Of a stretch of 64,000 nucleotides of DNA, positions 11,766-23,442 are shown one piece after another. Below the pieces are notes generated by a model that saw only the letters and a program-made list of their open reading frames with translations, made no database searches and was not told where the DNA came from. The position numbers and the translations under genes are program-made. The stretch is from Hofstenia miamia (Eukaryota > Xenacoelomorpha > Acoela), in assembly GCA_004352715.1 (NCBI GenBank), contig SCFE01000070.1, forward strand, positions 1,859,249 to 1,923,248, read 5' to 3'. The first letter of the stretch is position 1. The number at the start of each line of letters is the position of its first letter.

Positions 11766-13578
11766 CTTCAACATTTGTTTTTCTCTCTCTTTTGATCTTA
11801 CAGTTCTTTCTGAAGTTGTTTCTGAGGAGGTGTGTAGCTGAGTCATCCTTAGTGGTTGTCTACTGGTGCTTGGTTCACAGTCTGAGACCTGTGAATCTGT
11901 GCTAATATCTTCTACTGATTTGCCCTTGAGTTGGCTCACAGCTGTGGTTCCAGATGAGATAAATTGCTTTCATATCTCCATGGTTCTTCCACCACTTACA
12001 CCTTCCCCTGGAACTCCTCATGTCTCACGCCCTTGAATCAGCATTGTGGACTTTGGAGGGAAAGTTGTGCTGCGCACCAGTTTTCTGCATGCCCTTGAAT
12101 CAGTGGTGCAGATCCCTGGTGGGAGAGGCTTTTTGTCCGTCTGTCTCTCTGCCCTTGAATCAGCCTAGAGGACTACTAGGACGCCTTCTCACTTTACGTG
12201 GTCTCTTCATCAGTTCCTCGTTCTTGTCCCTTCTGCCCTTGATTCGACATCTGGTTTGAGAACTTCTTCACACTCTCCTTCTCCTGTTCATTGTTGAGAG
12301 CTCCTCTGGTTGTTGTGTTCTGCGCACTCTCTTTTTCATTGGAGGTGCATCATTTTCTTCTAATTTCCTAAATGCAGTTAGTAAATTTATATCCCATGTT
12401 TCAGGGACATATATAGGTTTATTTCTTGCTGTCCTCTGGCGCAGCACTCTTCAGCTCAGCTCATCATCTCTGATATCTGCTGTATAATCATCGTCAAAAT
12501 CTTCTTCATGTAAGCTGTCTCAATCATACATATCGTATATAATTTCATTGCTGTTAATTCAGCATATTTTGAATTCAGCATTGTCATCCATTTTCGTCTC
12601 TTCAATGTCTGCTGTTGCTCCCTTCAGATTTTGAAAGTGTAATAGTCTATTATTGTCTAGCATATATTCATTGTTCAGTAGTGTTTGTGTTATCATGTGG
12701 GGGCCAGACCATACTGTTTTCAACTTCCGTCTTGGTTTGTGTCTGTCAGTTTAATTGGTGTGAATGCATATACTTTGTCTCCTACCTTGTGTGCATGTGT
12801 TATAATAGTATTCGATCATTTTGATAACCTCTCTCCATCTGCTTGCTCCTATTCATGTTGTTGCTACCCTGATTAGCTTGATTAATGTTTGATTGAGTTG
12901 CTCTACTGCTCCATTAGCCTGTGCAGTTGTTCATTCACTTGCAATCTCTAGGAGCTTTGCCATTTCTTGGAAAAGTCTGCTTTTGAATTGAGGTCCCTTA
13001 TCTGTTATGATCATTTCCATTGGTCCCAATCTCAGTATCCACTCTTTTAAGACTATTTTAGGTGTGGTCTCTGCCATGGTGTTTCACATTGGGACCATCC
13101 TTGCATATTTGGTAAAATTATCTACCATTACTAGTAAATACTGATAGCCTTCTGCGTCCTTCAATAACATCTCAAGATCTATGTGGACTATTTCATTAGG
13201 TTGAGTTGTGATGATTTTTTCTAGTGGTGCTCTTTGTGTTGGGAAGTGCTGTTTGTTGTTGAGGAGACATGTCATGCACTTATTGATGATGTCTTCCACG
13301 ACTTTCCTGATGGCTGTCGTTATGAATCATGCATTGAATGTTTTCTCCATCTGTGTTATTCCTAAGTGACCCCTCTCTTGTATTTTCCATATTAATTCTC
13401 TCTTGAAGTAGTTGGGTATAGTGATTCAGTTATTCCCAGCTTCGACATATAGTAGTCTGTTCCTGTTGATCTTCCATTTGTAGCATTCATAGTATCCTAT
13501 TGTTATTTGTATGTAGTATGTGTAGTTATATGTGTAGTCAGAGGTTCCCTGATTTTCTTTATAATCTCACCTAGGATT
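11766..13578 (-). pseudogene. pol: Inverted lineage I fragment: integrase, motif spacer, ORF3 start
   Basis: Read on the minus strand, this repeats element A from about 6770 to 8790. It holds the integrase zinc region and core (LLVMVDNFTKYARM at 13090-13130, second Asp in a DKGPQF block, Glu in ANGAVEQLN), the YDP tail, the CAAGGG motif array (12029-12247) and the first codons of ORF3 (11766-11939). About 250 bp corresponding to 7490-7735 are deleted. Identity to A looks near 90 percent by eye. Several frameshifts make it non-functional. It is retained between two gaps and has no visible LTR of its own. Confidence 0.8.
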
Positions 13579-14578
13579 NNNNNNNNNNNNNNNNNNNNNN
13601 NNNNNNNNNNNNNNNNNNNNNNNNNNNNNNNNNNNNNNNNNNNNNNNNNNNNNNNNNNNNNNNNNNNNNNNNNNNNNNNNNNNNNNNNNNNNNNNNNNNN
13701 NNNNNNNNNNNNNNNNNNNNNNNNNNNNNNNNNNNNNNNNNNNNNNNNNNNNNNNNNNNNNNNNNNNNNNNNNNNNNNNNNNNNNNNNNNNNNNNNNNNN
13801 NNNNNNNNNNNNNNNNNNNNNNNNNNNNNNNNNNNNNNNNNNNNNNNNNNNNNNNNNNNNNNNNNNNNNNNNNNNNNNNNNNNNNNNNNNNNNNNNNNNN
13901 NNNNNNNNNNNNNNNNNNNNNNNNNNNNNNNNNNNNNNNNNNNNNNNNNNNNNNNNNNNNNNNNNNNNNNNNNNNNNNNNNNNNNNNNNNNNNNNNNNNN
14001 NNNNNNNNNNNNNNNNNNNNNNNNNNNNNNNNNNNNNNNNNNNNNNNNNNNNNNNNNNNNNNNNNNNNNNNNNNNNNNNNNNNNNNNNNNNNNNNNNNNN
14101 NNNNNNNNNNNNNNNNNNNNNNNNNNNNNNNNNNNNNNNNNNNNNNNNNNNNNNNNNNNNNNNNNNNNNNNNNNNNNNNNNNNNNNNNNNNNNNNNNNNN
14201 NNNNNNNNNNNNNNNNNNNNNNNNNNNNNNNNNNNNNNNNNNNNNNNNNNNNNNNNNNNNNNNNNNNNNNNNNNNNNNNNNNNNNNNNNNNNNNNNNNNN
14301 NNNNNNNNNNNNNNNNNNNNNNNNNNNNNNNNNNNNNNNNNNNNNNNNNNNNNNNNNNNNNNNNNNNNNNNNNNNNNNNNNNNNNNNNNNNNNNNNNNNN
14401 NNNNNNNNNNNNNNNNNNNNNNNNNNNNNNNNNNNNNNNNNNNNNNNNNNNNNNNNNNNNNNNNNNNNNNNNNNNNNNNNNNNNNNNNNNNNNNNNNNNN
14501 NNNNNNNNNNNNNNNNNNNNNNNNNNNNNNNNNNNNNNNNNNNNNNNNNNNNNNNNNNNNNNNNNNNNNNNNNNNNNN
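13579..14578. other. assembly gap (1000 N)
   Basis: Placeholder gap between the inverted fragment and a lineage I LTR. Confidence 0.95.
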
Positions 14579-15082
14579 TATAGGAAACTGCAAGTTTATT
14601 ATCTGTATAATTAAGCCGATAGTTTTACGGTAATGGCTATGTTAGTTATATTATTACATGCAGTTAGTGTCAATGCCCGGTTGCTTTATTAAATAAAAAC
14701 AACAAACACTTTACAACTTTGAGCTTAAGTCAGTTACAACTTTACTTGAGTACACACACCGAGCTAACGTAGGGCATACATAATTAATCCCAGTTGAGCT
14801 GAGATGGTGATGTAGACTCAACCATCGTTCCGGAAGAGGAGGAGCTGTGTTGTGGAGATCGGCTTCGGGCAGGAGCCCATGGAACAACCAAAGAGGAAAC
14901 ATCATACTGCCCAGTCACCTAAACAGTGATGGTTATTACCTGAGTACTTAATTAACGTAACTAGTTAGTAAGAAAGAGAAGTTTGATGGATCAACAAATG
15001 GGTAACACCTCACCCGCAGTTTACTAAGCATCCCTTAGCAGTGATTAAACACGGCGTAACTAGCTAGGTGGAGGATGTTACA
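14579..15082 (+). repeat. Lineage I LTR (3' part), plus sense, nested in a lineage II LTR
   Basis: It ends GGTGGAGGATGTTACA and matches 25384-25620 in reverse complement and the window start. Directly after it the lineage II LTR resumes at a position equivalent to about 62372 of the C copy, so this LTR sits inside the other one. Confidence 0.8.
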
Positions 15083-15193
15083 ATAACAACGAACTAAGAT
15101 CGAAAATGATCGAAAACGTCATAGTGACGTAATAATGCAGAAATACAAATTAAAAAGATATAAATTGTGACTAAATCCCCGAGCGACTCTACA
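15083..15193 (-). repeat. Lineage II LTR, right end
   Basis: It matches 62372-62485 and ends GCGACTCTACA, followed by the TTAG duplication and ORF3 of element A. Confidence 0.85.
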
Positions 15194-16440
15194 TTAGAAG
15201 TCTGTGAAATTGTTACAAAATCCCAAGCAGAAATGCTAGAGGAGGAACAACTACTCACATTATCCAGCCTACTGTTATCTCCCAAAACACAACAAACAAT
15301 TGACAGGATAAATATCGAGAAATGAGGAGAGATCAGTCCAGCCAAAACAATAGAATGGATAGATACAGATGATGAGTGATTCCTGGTTGAAATCAAAGTT
15401 ACAAGAGAAGTGAGAGACATCAAGGAAAGAAATTTCCAGAACATCAGAGAACAACAAACAGTTGCAATGATGAAACTGATGTTCACTGAACCATTCTTAT
15501 GAACAGAATTAGAAGAGTTATTAAAACCATATAATCAATTTGCTATAGACGTTGAATGTATTACATCAAGAATAGAAATCAAAGAAGAGATACGATTAAA
15601 ATTAAGCTGGAGGGGATTAACACAAGCATTCTGGGATACAATTTCAGAAGCTAAGATGAACTACCCTGCCACAATAGGCCTAGCTACAGCATCAACTATG
15701 GAAGGCTCATATCCACACATAGAAAGACAAATAGAAACAAAAATCCTAATATGCACGCAGCCAGAAACTGTTGCAATACCAATGGTCCTCCCACGATGGA
15801 GACTACCAAAAGAAGTTAAGGTAGTGAAGACATTACTTCATGAGTATAAGTCATACGTGAATACGGAAAGAAAAGCAAAAGCCATGATAGAGTGAGACAA
15901 CTATAAAAGTCAAAAGAAATAATGCTACGAAGTGACAATAAAGAAAGGGTCTACATCAAAGGCAAGATAATGCCAGACCAGCTTTGCACACGAGGCAGAC
16001 CCATCAACATACAATTGCAAGATCTCAGGAAGGAAATAGAGGAACAAAACCTGAGAGCCATAATGCTATTTTCCAGAGTAAATGACATAGTGTGGACAGA
16101 CATCTGGGAAAGCAAATACCACTACTATGATGTCATTAAGTGGGTAGAAATTGTCACAATGATGTGGATCAATAAAAACAATCCTAATAATATAACAGAA
16201 AAAGAAGTAAGGGACAACGTCAGTTTCTTTTACAAAGATGTTGCAAATACTCAGAGTTTACAGAAAGTCTTCATGTTTTTCTAAACTGACAACCAAATCA
16301 GAGAAGATCTAGCACACATGAGCAGAGCTGATGCACAGATGACACTCATGATCAGGATCAAAGGAATACAATTATATCACAAATACTATGACATCTTTTC
16401 ACAGAAAATCAACAAACTAAGAGAAATAATGCTGATAGCA
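15194..16440 (+). pseudogene. ORF3 of element A, C-terminal part
   Basis: Continuation of the unknown protein after the LTR insertion. MNYPATIGLATAST at 15656 aligns with INYPVTIGMATLAT of element C. HYYDVIKWVEIVTMMW near 16120 aligns with the C block in front of its in-frame TGA. Stops and frameshifts occur near 15890 and 16285. It ends at the block equivalent to LRLYERFYNTFTRRL and lacks the last 60 or so codons, because element B begins there. Confidence 0.75.
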
Positions 16441-16499
16441 GAAGATATTTGAGAAACACAGTCCTGAAATACGCCAACATTGTAACAGCAAAACCCTTG

Positions 16500-17935
16500 A
16501 ATTCTGAAATTGATCAACTTTGTGCTGCCTTGGCCAAAGAAGCTAGTCAATGCCTTGCTTGTGAGCAACACTTATATTCACTTCTAGCTGAAATGCAAGA
16601 GTGTGCCCAAGATGCCAACTGAGGGAACATTGTTTCATTGATTTGATAAATGCTCTGGAGATCCAACTTCAGACTTTGGCAATGCATTTGCCCACTTCCC
16701 CACTGCGACAGAGCAGCCCACCTCATTTGTTACCTCCCCAGTCAAGACCTTCAGAGTATATCACTCACAGTGCTCTGCAGGATTAATTGGGCAATTTATC
16801 TAAACATCTCTCAGAGCAAATCTCTGAAATGATTGCTGCCTGACTTCTGAGCAGCCCCATTGTTCTACATCCACACTGACGATGCTGCAATTCAATACCC
16901 CTCTTACTTCATTTACAGTCAGTCTTAATGCAACCTCCCAAGCTAACAATGATTGCCACTCCTATCTCATCTGTGTCAAGTGTCACTGCTTCGCCTATGG
17001 CACCAACAAGTAACAGTGTTACCCTTACCAGTGTGACTTCATCTACTCCACCACAGCTATGCAACATGTCCACATCTGCTTTCAAGAATGGCCCTTGTTT
17101 TACACAATCTATATTACCTATGACTGCTGCTGGAGCAGACACAGCTAACTTATTCAACCTTTACTGAAATTTACAGGAAAGATTGATGAGATCTCTCAAT
17201 CTTTTGAAGAGTGGTTCTTTCTCTTTGAACTAACCATGTGGCAGTAAAAAGCCACTCAACATGCTGCCATCACTCAATTTCCCACCTACCTCCAAGCTAT
17301 CATGTATAATCAGTACATGATGTTAGATAGAGATATGAAGACTAGTTATCTGCTTCTCATTGGATATTTTGAGGACCATTATAAGGCCCCTCACATCAAA
17401 AATCAGTACAAAACATTACTCTGTGATCTCTCATTCTAAAAAGTTGATGACGTTTGCATGTACATCACATAAGTTGAAAGGCTGTTTCATTTGAGCAAGC
17501 TCACACCTGAGTATTTGAAGCATGACCTCTTTTCCTATATATACCAAGGCTTCCTGCCCCACATCCAAAGTCAACTTGAGCTCAAGTGTGACTCTGAGGA
17601 CGATCTTAGTGTAATCATCCATAAAGCCATCAGTATCATCTATATGCTGCATAATACTACTCACATTGATAAAGACGCCAGAGACCCTAGAGCTGGTTCT
17701 TCTTCACCAAAGCCTCCTGCTTCCTCAAGTACAATTGATTCTACTGTAAAGATAGAACTTGAGCATACTCATTGTTTCCATTGAGGTCAGAAAGGGCACA
17801 CTAAATCTCAGTGCTGAGCAGTTATGTGCCTAGTCACTGATGGTGAAAGTTTTATCATCAAAGAACCTGGGAATCAGGAATGTTTTCCTGAGTCACCTGT
17901 TGGTTTGGCCACTCAGTCAAACTAGTTGGAGCACT
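16500..17935 (+). pseudogene. gag: gag of element B (degenerate)
   Basis: The region contains a short coiled coil (from EIDQLCAALAKEASQ at about 16505), a Pro/Ser/Thr-rich linker, and the lineage II core signature KFTGKIDEISQSFEEWFFLF near 17170-17230. A second core ORF follows (17491-17784) with LKHDLFSYIYQGF. The zinc knuckle at 17773-17814 has TGA at 17782-17784 in place of its second Cys, with the rest, GQKGHTKSQC, preserved. Other stops and a frameshift lie upstream. Gag would be the particle protein; this copy is dead. Confidence 0.8.
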
Positions 17936-17989
17936 GCCTCCTAGAAAAAATGTGCACAACATATTCGTCATCACATCACTGTTGTGTAC

Positions 17990-18660
17990 TAATGTAATCC
18001 CAGTCAATATAAATGGATCTCTGGTGAATGTTACCATTTATACCAGGGTTTTGGCTTCAATCATTAGTGATTATTGCTGTTCCAAGTTGTTCTTGTTGTG
18101 AGACAACCTTCTTCTGTCCACCACACTTCTGTTGGATGCCTCTGCAAATTCTCTTTTGCTCAAAGGTCATATACCAAACTTAGAGTTATGTATTCAGTAG
18201 GAACTTTTCATCATGGATTTAATTGTCATTGATACATGCAGTCAACAGCTTCCATATGATATAATTCTTAGAAATGACTTTCTCAAACAGAGTTCCTGTA
18301 TCATTGATTATGGTAATAATACCATTTCTATTAGAGAGAGTGAACATTGGCAAGAGCTTACCACCATCCCTAACCCAGATATCTCTTTGAGTTTTTCTGA
18401 GCATGTGATCATGAATCCATCATTGGCAACATGTTCCTGTTACCACTGATTATGATTTTACTGGAGATGTCATGATCTCTGGATTCAAGGGAAAATGCTT
18501 CTATGGACTTAACTTTTGCCTGATCTCTGTCTTGTCTCAAAAGGAAAGACATGTGTTACCATTCTAAAGAGTTCTGATTCTTTAATCAAAATAGAGACAT
18601 CTCAGTTGAGGCTAGTTGCAACCTGTTCCATCTGGAGTTCCAGACAGCTGCCTGTTCACC
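17990..18660 (+). pseudogene. pol: protease region of element B, active site lost
   Basis: The DTG loop of the aspartic protease reads YTR at 18038-18046. The downstream block DLIVIDTCSQQLPYDIILRN near 18215 matches the DLLVID...LPYDLILGNDF block of element C, which identifies it. Several stops are present. The sequence runs on into the RT region without a clear start. Confidence 0.75.
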
Positions 18661-18664
18661 AATC

Positions 18665-20130
18665 TTGACAGTGATTCACAATTTGGCGGAGCCAAGTGAT
18701 AACATTAGGATTCCTCTTGTAAATGAGTGGACGCATCTGCACCTCAGTTCTCAGGAGCATGAGTCACTTTCTCAGCTGCTTAGACAGCACTATGAGGTCT
18801 TTAACTATGGTTTGATCAGCATTGGTCATGCCATTGGAGAGCAGCATTCAATCAAAACTAAGAATGATCATCTGATTCACCTGCCTGTCAGAAGAGTACC
18901 AGAGAATCTTCAGGAAGAGTACAGAAAAACCTTAAGCAACCTCATAGAAAGTGGCATCATTCAAGCTAGCAATAGCCCTTATGTGGCTCCTACTGTTTTC
19001 ATTAAGCAATGCAAGAAGTACTGCCTCTGCATTGATTTCCAAAAGCTTAATGACATTACTGTGAAAGATGCATATCAACTCCCATGCATCAAAGATCTTC
19101 TTTACAACAGCAGTCAATACAAACTGTTCAGCTGCCTTGACCTGTGCAAGGCCTACTGGCAGGTACCAATGAAGCCTTATAACATTTTAAAGACTGCCTT
19201 TATAACTCCCTATGGCCTCTTCAAATGGAAGTATATGGCCTTTGGGCTCTGCAATGCCCCTGCTACTTTCCAGCATTATGTTACCCACGTACTTAGGAAT
19301 GGAGCCAACATGCTTGAATCTGGCATAAAGGCCTACATGGACAATATTCTCATTGCTGGTAATACGTTCTCAGAGCACCTGGAAAGGCTTGGACACACTT
19401 GCAGCTTGCTATATGAGTCTGGTCTTTGAGTCAATGGGAACAAGTGCTCTTTGTTACAGCCTCACATCACCTTCTTAGGAAGGATCCTTGAACTTGGTCA
19501 TATCTCCATTAAGAATGATGCAAAGGATGATCTTGACAAGATCAAGACTCCCCATTATTGTAGGGACATGCAGTGAGTCATGGGATTCTTGAATTACTAT
19601 GGCACCTTTATCATGGAATTAGCTAATAAAATGAGACACATCTCTAACCTACTATGGTGCAATGTTGAATTTAGATGGAGCTGGAGTGTGCAAGAAGAGC
19701 TTGATAACGTCAAGAAAAAACTTAGAAAAATTCCCAGCCTAAACACACCAGACTATTCAAAGGAATTTCTTATCAACTGCCATGCCAGTTCCATTGCTAT
19801 CAGTGGCATGCTCAGCCAGATAATTGATGGGAAAGAGAGCCCCATCCAATACTTTAGCTGCAAGCTCCATTATGCTGAGCTAAATTATGGCATGACCAAG
19901 TCTGAGATGCTCGCCTCAGTTGATAGCCTGAAGAAGTTTTGCTTCTTCATCTTGGGTTGCCAATTCATGGTGTGCAATGTCAACTCAGCACTGGCATGGC
20001 TAAAGAAATTTTCAGGGGACAAGTTTAACATCTTTGCCCAATGGATAGAGTATCTGAACAACTTTACTTTTCTATCAAACATTGTCCAGGGAGACTGCAC
20101 AACAATGCAGATTACTGAACTGCTCTCCTG
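18665..20130 (+). pseudogene. pol: RT-RNase H of element B, active site changed to YMDN
   Basis: RT copies the element RNA. A 254-codon open stretch holds LPVRRVPENL, APTVF, CIDFQKLNDI, LDLCKAYWQVPM, YMAFGLCNAPATFQ and the polymerase box as YMDN at 19334-19345. Element C has YIDD there, so the second catalytic Asp is Asn. A TGA follows at about 19428. Connection and RNase H sequence (FLNYYGTF, INCHASSIAISGML, ALAWLKKFSGDK) run to 20130. The enzyme is expected to be inactive. Confidence 0.85.
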
Positions 20131-20299
20131 AGCTATGAGTGTGATCTCTGCAAGCCACCCAGAGAGAAGACACAGTTCAGATTTATCCTGTTCAGTGATT
20201 ATGAGTGTCTGCCTGAGATTAACACAGACTGAAATGGAAATGAGATCCTCCCTATTTTGGTGAAGGAAGAAATCACTGAAAAGGAAATCTTGCATCATC

Positions 20300-21738
20300 A
20301 GTGGCACAATAAAGTGCTAAGTGAGATCACAGCCAAGTTGAACAATGACAGCTACATACTCAGCCCCATTGCTAACAGATATTTCCAGCGTTTTAACTGG
20401 AAGCTTACCAAGGCAGGCCTACTTTATGCATGAAGCTGGAACAGTTGATTAGCATTTCCCAAGTACAACCACAGAGACTTAGTACAAAAGATTCACAAGA
20501 AAGGCCATTTGGACATCATCCAAACCAGGCACACATTCAATGCGAGATATGTGACCATTGGTATTCAAGCTGCTGTCCAGGACGTCATTGACAAGTGTAG
20601 CACCTGTCTGTTACAGGTAGCTGGACATTTCCCAGAGCAGCAAGCCAAACTGCACAGCAGAGCTGCTGAACAAACAAATGAAGTTGTTCACATGGATATA
20701 GAGAAGCTCTCTCTTTATGAGGAAGGGTACCAGTACCTCCTCGTACTCATAGACCACTTTACAAATATGCTCAACTTATCCCCCTCAACAGCACCAATGC
20801 TGAGGTCATTGGGGAAAAAGTGGTCAAAGAATGGGTCTTCAAGTTTTTGCCTATGGAGCACCTAATCTCAGATCATGGCCCTCAATTTGAGAACCACCTT
20901 ATGGAAACCCTAATGAAGGAACTCGAGATCTTGCATGAATTTACCACCAGGTACCATCCACAGTCTAATGGAGTGTTCAAGCAACTTAATCATACTGTTA
21001 TCAAGTTAATCTGAGTTGCCCTTGCCCAAGCAGCTGGCAGGAATTGGAAATGGGTCATTGAGGCAGTGGAGTACTTCTATAAAACCACCATGCACAACTA
21101 CTAAGGTTAGTCCTTTTAAGGTCATGTTTGGTTGAGGGGTGAGTACACCCCTTTTGATTATGTTTCCTGATAATAATGAACTTACATTAGAGAATTTTGT
21201 GAACCATATGTTACATGAATTTCAAGAAGTGCATTTAACCATCTGTTGGAATAATAATCAATCTGCTATCCGTCAAAGGCGGAATTTCATTCACAAGTTG
21301 TATGGCAAACCTCACAAAGTTGGAAACAAAGTTTTTGCATACTTTCCTCACCAGATTACAGATGCACATCAGGTGTGAAAGCTTGCCACCAATTGGCAGG
21401 GTCTGTTCACTGTCACAAAGGTGTTAGACCACAATTGATATCTGTTAAATAATGGGAGAGTCAACCACTTTCAACAGCTCAAATCAACCATTAAGGATAT
21501 TAGTAATGTCGTCATCAACCCTAATAGTGAATTTTCACTTGTTGATGACAGAGTAAATGAACTTGAGAATTATACTAACCTCACTGAATGTGAGGAAGAC
21601 AACCTCTCTGAGGTTGAGTATGATACTAATCCCAGTAATAGTAGCAACATTACTGCTACTCACATTTTGCCTAAATGTAAAGTAAGGGGCCAAGAGTACC
21701 TAGATCATTTAAATACCCAGGATTGGGAACTCAATTAA
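20300..21738 (+). pseudogene. pol: integrase of element B, catalytic Glu replaced
   Basis: The HHCC region (KKGHLDIIQTRHTFNARY ... CSTC) lies at about 20500-20610, the first Asp in VHMDIEKL near 20690 and the second in ISDHGPQFEN near 20870. The position of the catalytic Glu (VERLN in C) is Lys, AAG at 20979-20981, in GVFKQLN. Frameshifts near 20770 and 21090 and a TGA at about 21376 break it. The C-terminal module and a tail ending in NTQDWELN reach 21738. Confidence 0.8.
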
Positions 21739-22044
21739 TCTTTATGTTTAGGAAACTAAGCCATATCAGATGAAAAGAACTGAAAATCAACTGCCCACAA
21801 GAAGATGAGTGAGGTGACGACATAACCCCCATGAGGAGTGATGCCAAGATGACACCCCTCACCAAGCAGATGAGAGTGTATCCCAAAAAAGAGTAAGGAC
21901 GCAGGAGGACTCAAGTAGCAGACCACACAACTACTTGGGGTGCCAAATAGCCCTCAGGAATATGAGGAGTCAAGTAAGTACAGAGTGCCTTTTACTAACT
22001 AAAGTGTTACCTTAAGTGCTAACACACAAACACCTCACAGTAAC
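21739..22044 (+). other. spacer between integrase and ORF3 of element B
   Basis: No gene. Two GACTCAAG-like motif relics occur 59 nt apart (21908-21919 and 21967-21978), matching the position and spacing of the clear array in element A. Confidence 0.5.
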
Positions 22045-23442
22045 TTGAAAACCCCCTCTAGTCCTGGCCCTTTTTCATGTGCTTCTACAGGTGTTAGGTC
22101 CCAACAAAATGAAGAATGGCAGCACAAAGTTTCTAAGGTAGGAGATGAAATGTTACATTCATATTTCATAGCAACCCCTAAAGCCATTAGTTTTGTGCAT
22201 GACAACCTCTCTGAAGAAACAAGAAACAAGCTACATTCAACTTACAACACAAAGAACCTCACGTGCTCAGTGGACCTCATTCCATTTGTTATTGATGCAG
22301 AGCGTAGGTCCAAGGTTAACACAATTATAGGCTATGACTCTAAGATGCACAGAGGACTAAGGAGGCTTTATTGGCAGAGCACCATCCACACTATGTTCAA
22401 CAAAGATTTCAACCTAATGCACCTATGCCAGTTCCTCAACAACAAGCAAGCCATTCAGAAATTTGAGTGTGGTAACATTGACTTTGAGAATTTACTGGTC
22501 ATTTACTTCTTCTGAGTTGGTAAGATTACTCAACCTAAGACCATGGAAAAGATTGAGATTGCATACAGTTTAGCTAAGGTCAAGAATATCTGGCTGGTGA
22601 TGTTTGTTAAGGAGGAGTATCAAGATGAGATACTGGAGGACGTCCTTAATCTCCACTTCCAGATGGAAAATTTCACAATACTATACACTCATTACTACTG
22701 TCCCACCAGCATGTACCAGTTTAGCATCTTTTCAATAACAAAACTTATCTATACTGACCTCTTGTTGTGCAAGAAGATACCCATGCATTGCCTCACTGTC
22801 AACACTAGATTAATTATCAATGCTGTCATCCAGTCACAAACACTGGAGTCTATTTCAGCTAACTGGTCCAGTCTTGCATTAGTCGCAAACATGCATGTTA
22901 GTTTCACATTTTCCCAGAGCTCAGCAATGCTGGCAGAAATTGATGAAGTCTGGAACAACCTCAAGGTGGATAGGAACCCTGAGTCTGTTTGGCTGACTAT
23001 TAATATCTGCAGCCCTACTTCACAGTATTCCAGATCAGTTGAGAGGCTCCTTTTCAAGCTCTACATAGCATATACATCACAGAACCACCAGAATTTTGCG
23101 GAATGTTTGTTTTCAGAAAAGTTCGCACCAGCTATCCAATCTTATGGAGTCATTTGGGTTCTATCTGTCTTTTTAATGCAAGACCCACACATCCAGCTTC
23201 CACTTGATTGAAGTACCTGAGAGCGCCTAGCTAGAAAATGCATGCATGTGTTGGCCATCTGCCCTGCTGCATGGAAGATAAAGAATTGGTTACTCCACTC
23301 TTGCTCACCTCTGTCTTCACCAGGGAAGACCAAAATAGCAATGGAAAGATTTGAAAAGATTTACACTTGCCTCATTGGAACCAAAGCCCATTAGGAAGTA
23401 TTATGCCTCAAATGATCATCAACTGCTTGGGTTTTGCCTTTG
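22045..23442 (+). pseudogene. ORF3 of element B, N-terminal 466 codons
   Basis: The unknown protein in lineage II form. Blocks shared with C are VGDEMLHSYFIATPKAI, KVNTIIGYDSKM near 22310, KLIYTDLLLCKKIP near 22740 and SSPGKTKIAMERFEKIY near 23320. The start is TTG at 22045 in the context TTGA, probably a decayed ATGA as in C. Only a few stops occur (22513, 23209 and near the end), so conservation is good for such an old copy. It is truncated at 23442 by an LTR. Confidence 0.75.

Larger units (their letters stand above)
10291..15193 (-). mobile_element. Lineage II LTR insertion in ORF3 of A, with further nested insertions
   Basis: The left end TGTAGAATTGGTGG and the right end GAGCGACTCTACA are the two termini of the lineage II LTR. 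TTAG is duplicated at 10287-10290 and 15194-15197, and ORF3 of A continues on both sides. Between the ends lie two gaps, a minus-strand lineage I fragment (11766-13578) and a plus-sense lineage I LTR (14579-15082). This is therefore an LTR copy into which other elements later inserted. The order of nesting inside the gaps cannot be resolved. Confidence 0.8.
2793..16440 (+). mobile_element. Element A: Ty3/gypsy-type LTR retrotransposon with third ORF, decayed and interrupted
   Basis: Seen in order on the plus strand: LTR, PBS, gag with CCHC knuckle, protease, RT start, RNase H end, integrase, ORF3. The ORF3 is broken at 10290 by a lineage II LTR insertion (10291-15193, TTAG duplicated) and resumes at 15194. 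The element is non-autonomous: the protease has lost its catalytic Asp, the RT active site is deleted, and frameshifts and stops are scattered throughout. At about 16440 ORF3 stops matching and gag of element B begins, so the 3' LTR is missing. Confidence 0.85.
16441..23442 (+). mobile_element. Element B: lineage II Ty3/gypsy-type element, decayed, 5' LTR missing
   Basis: Plus-strand order is gag, protease, RT-RNase H, integrase, ORF3 N-terminus, each closest by eye to element C. The 5' end is fused to ORF3 of A with no LTR. ORF3 is cut at 23442 by minus-sense lineage I LTR sequence. An ORF3 C-terminus with PPT and lineage II LTR at 29930-31920 may be its other end, but about 190 codons between the pieces are not found. 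Confidence 0.8.
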
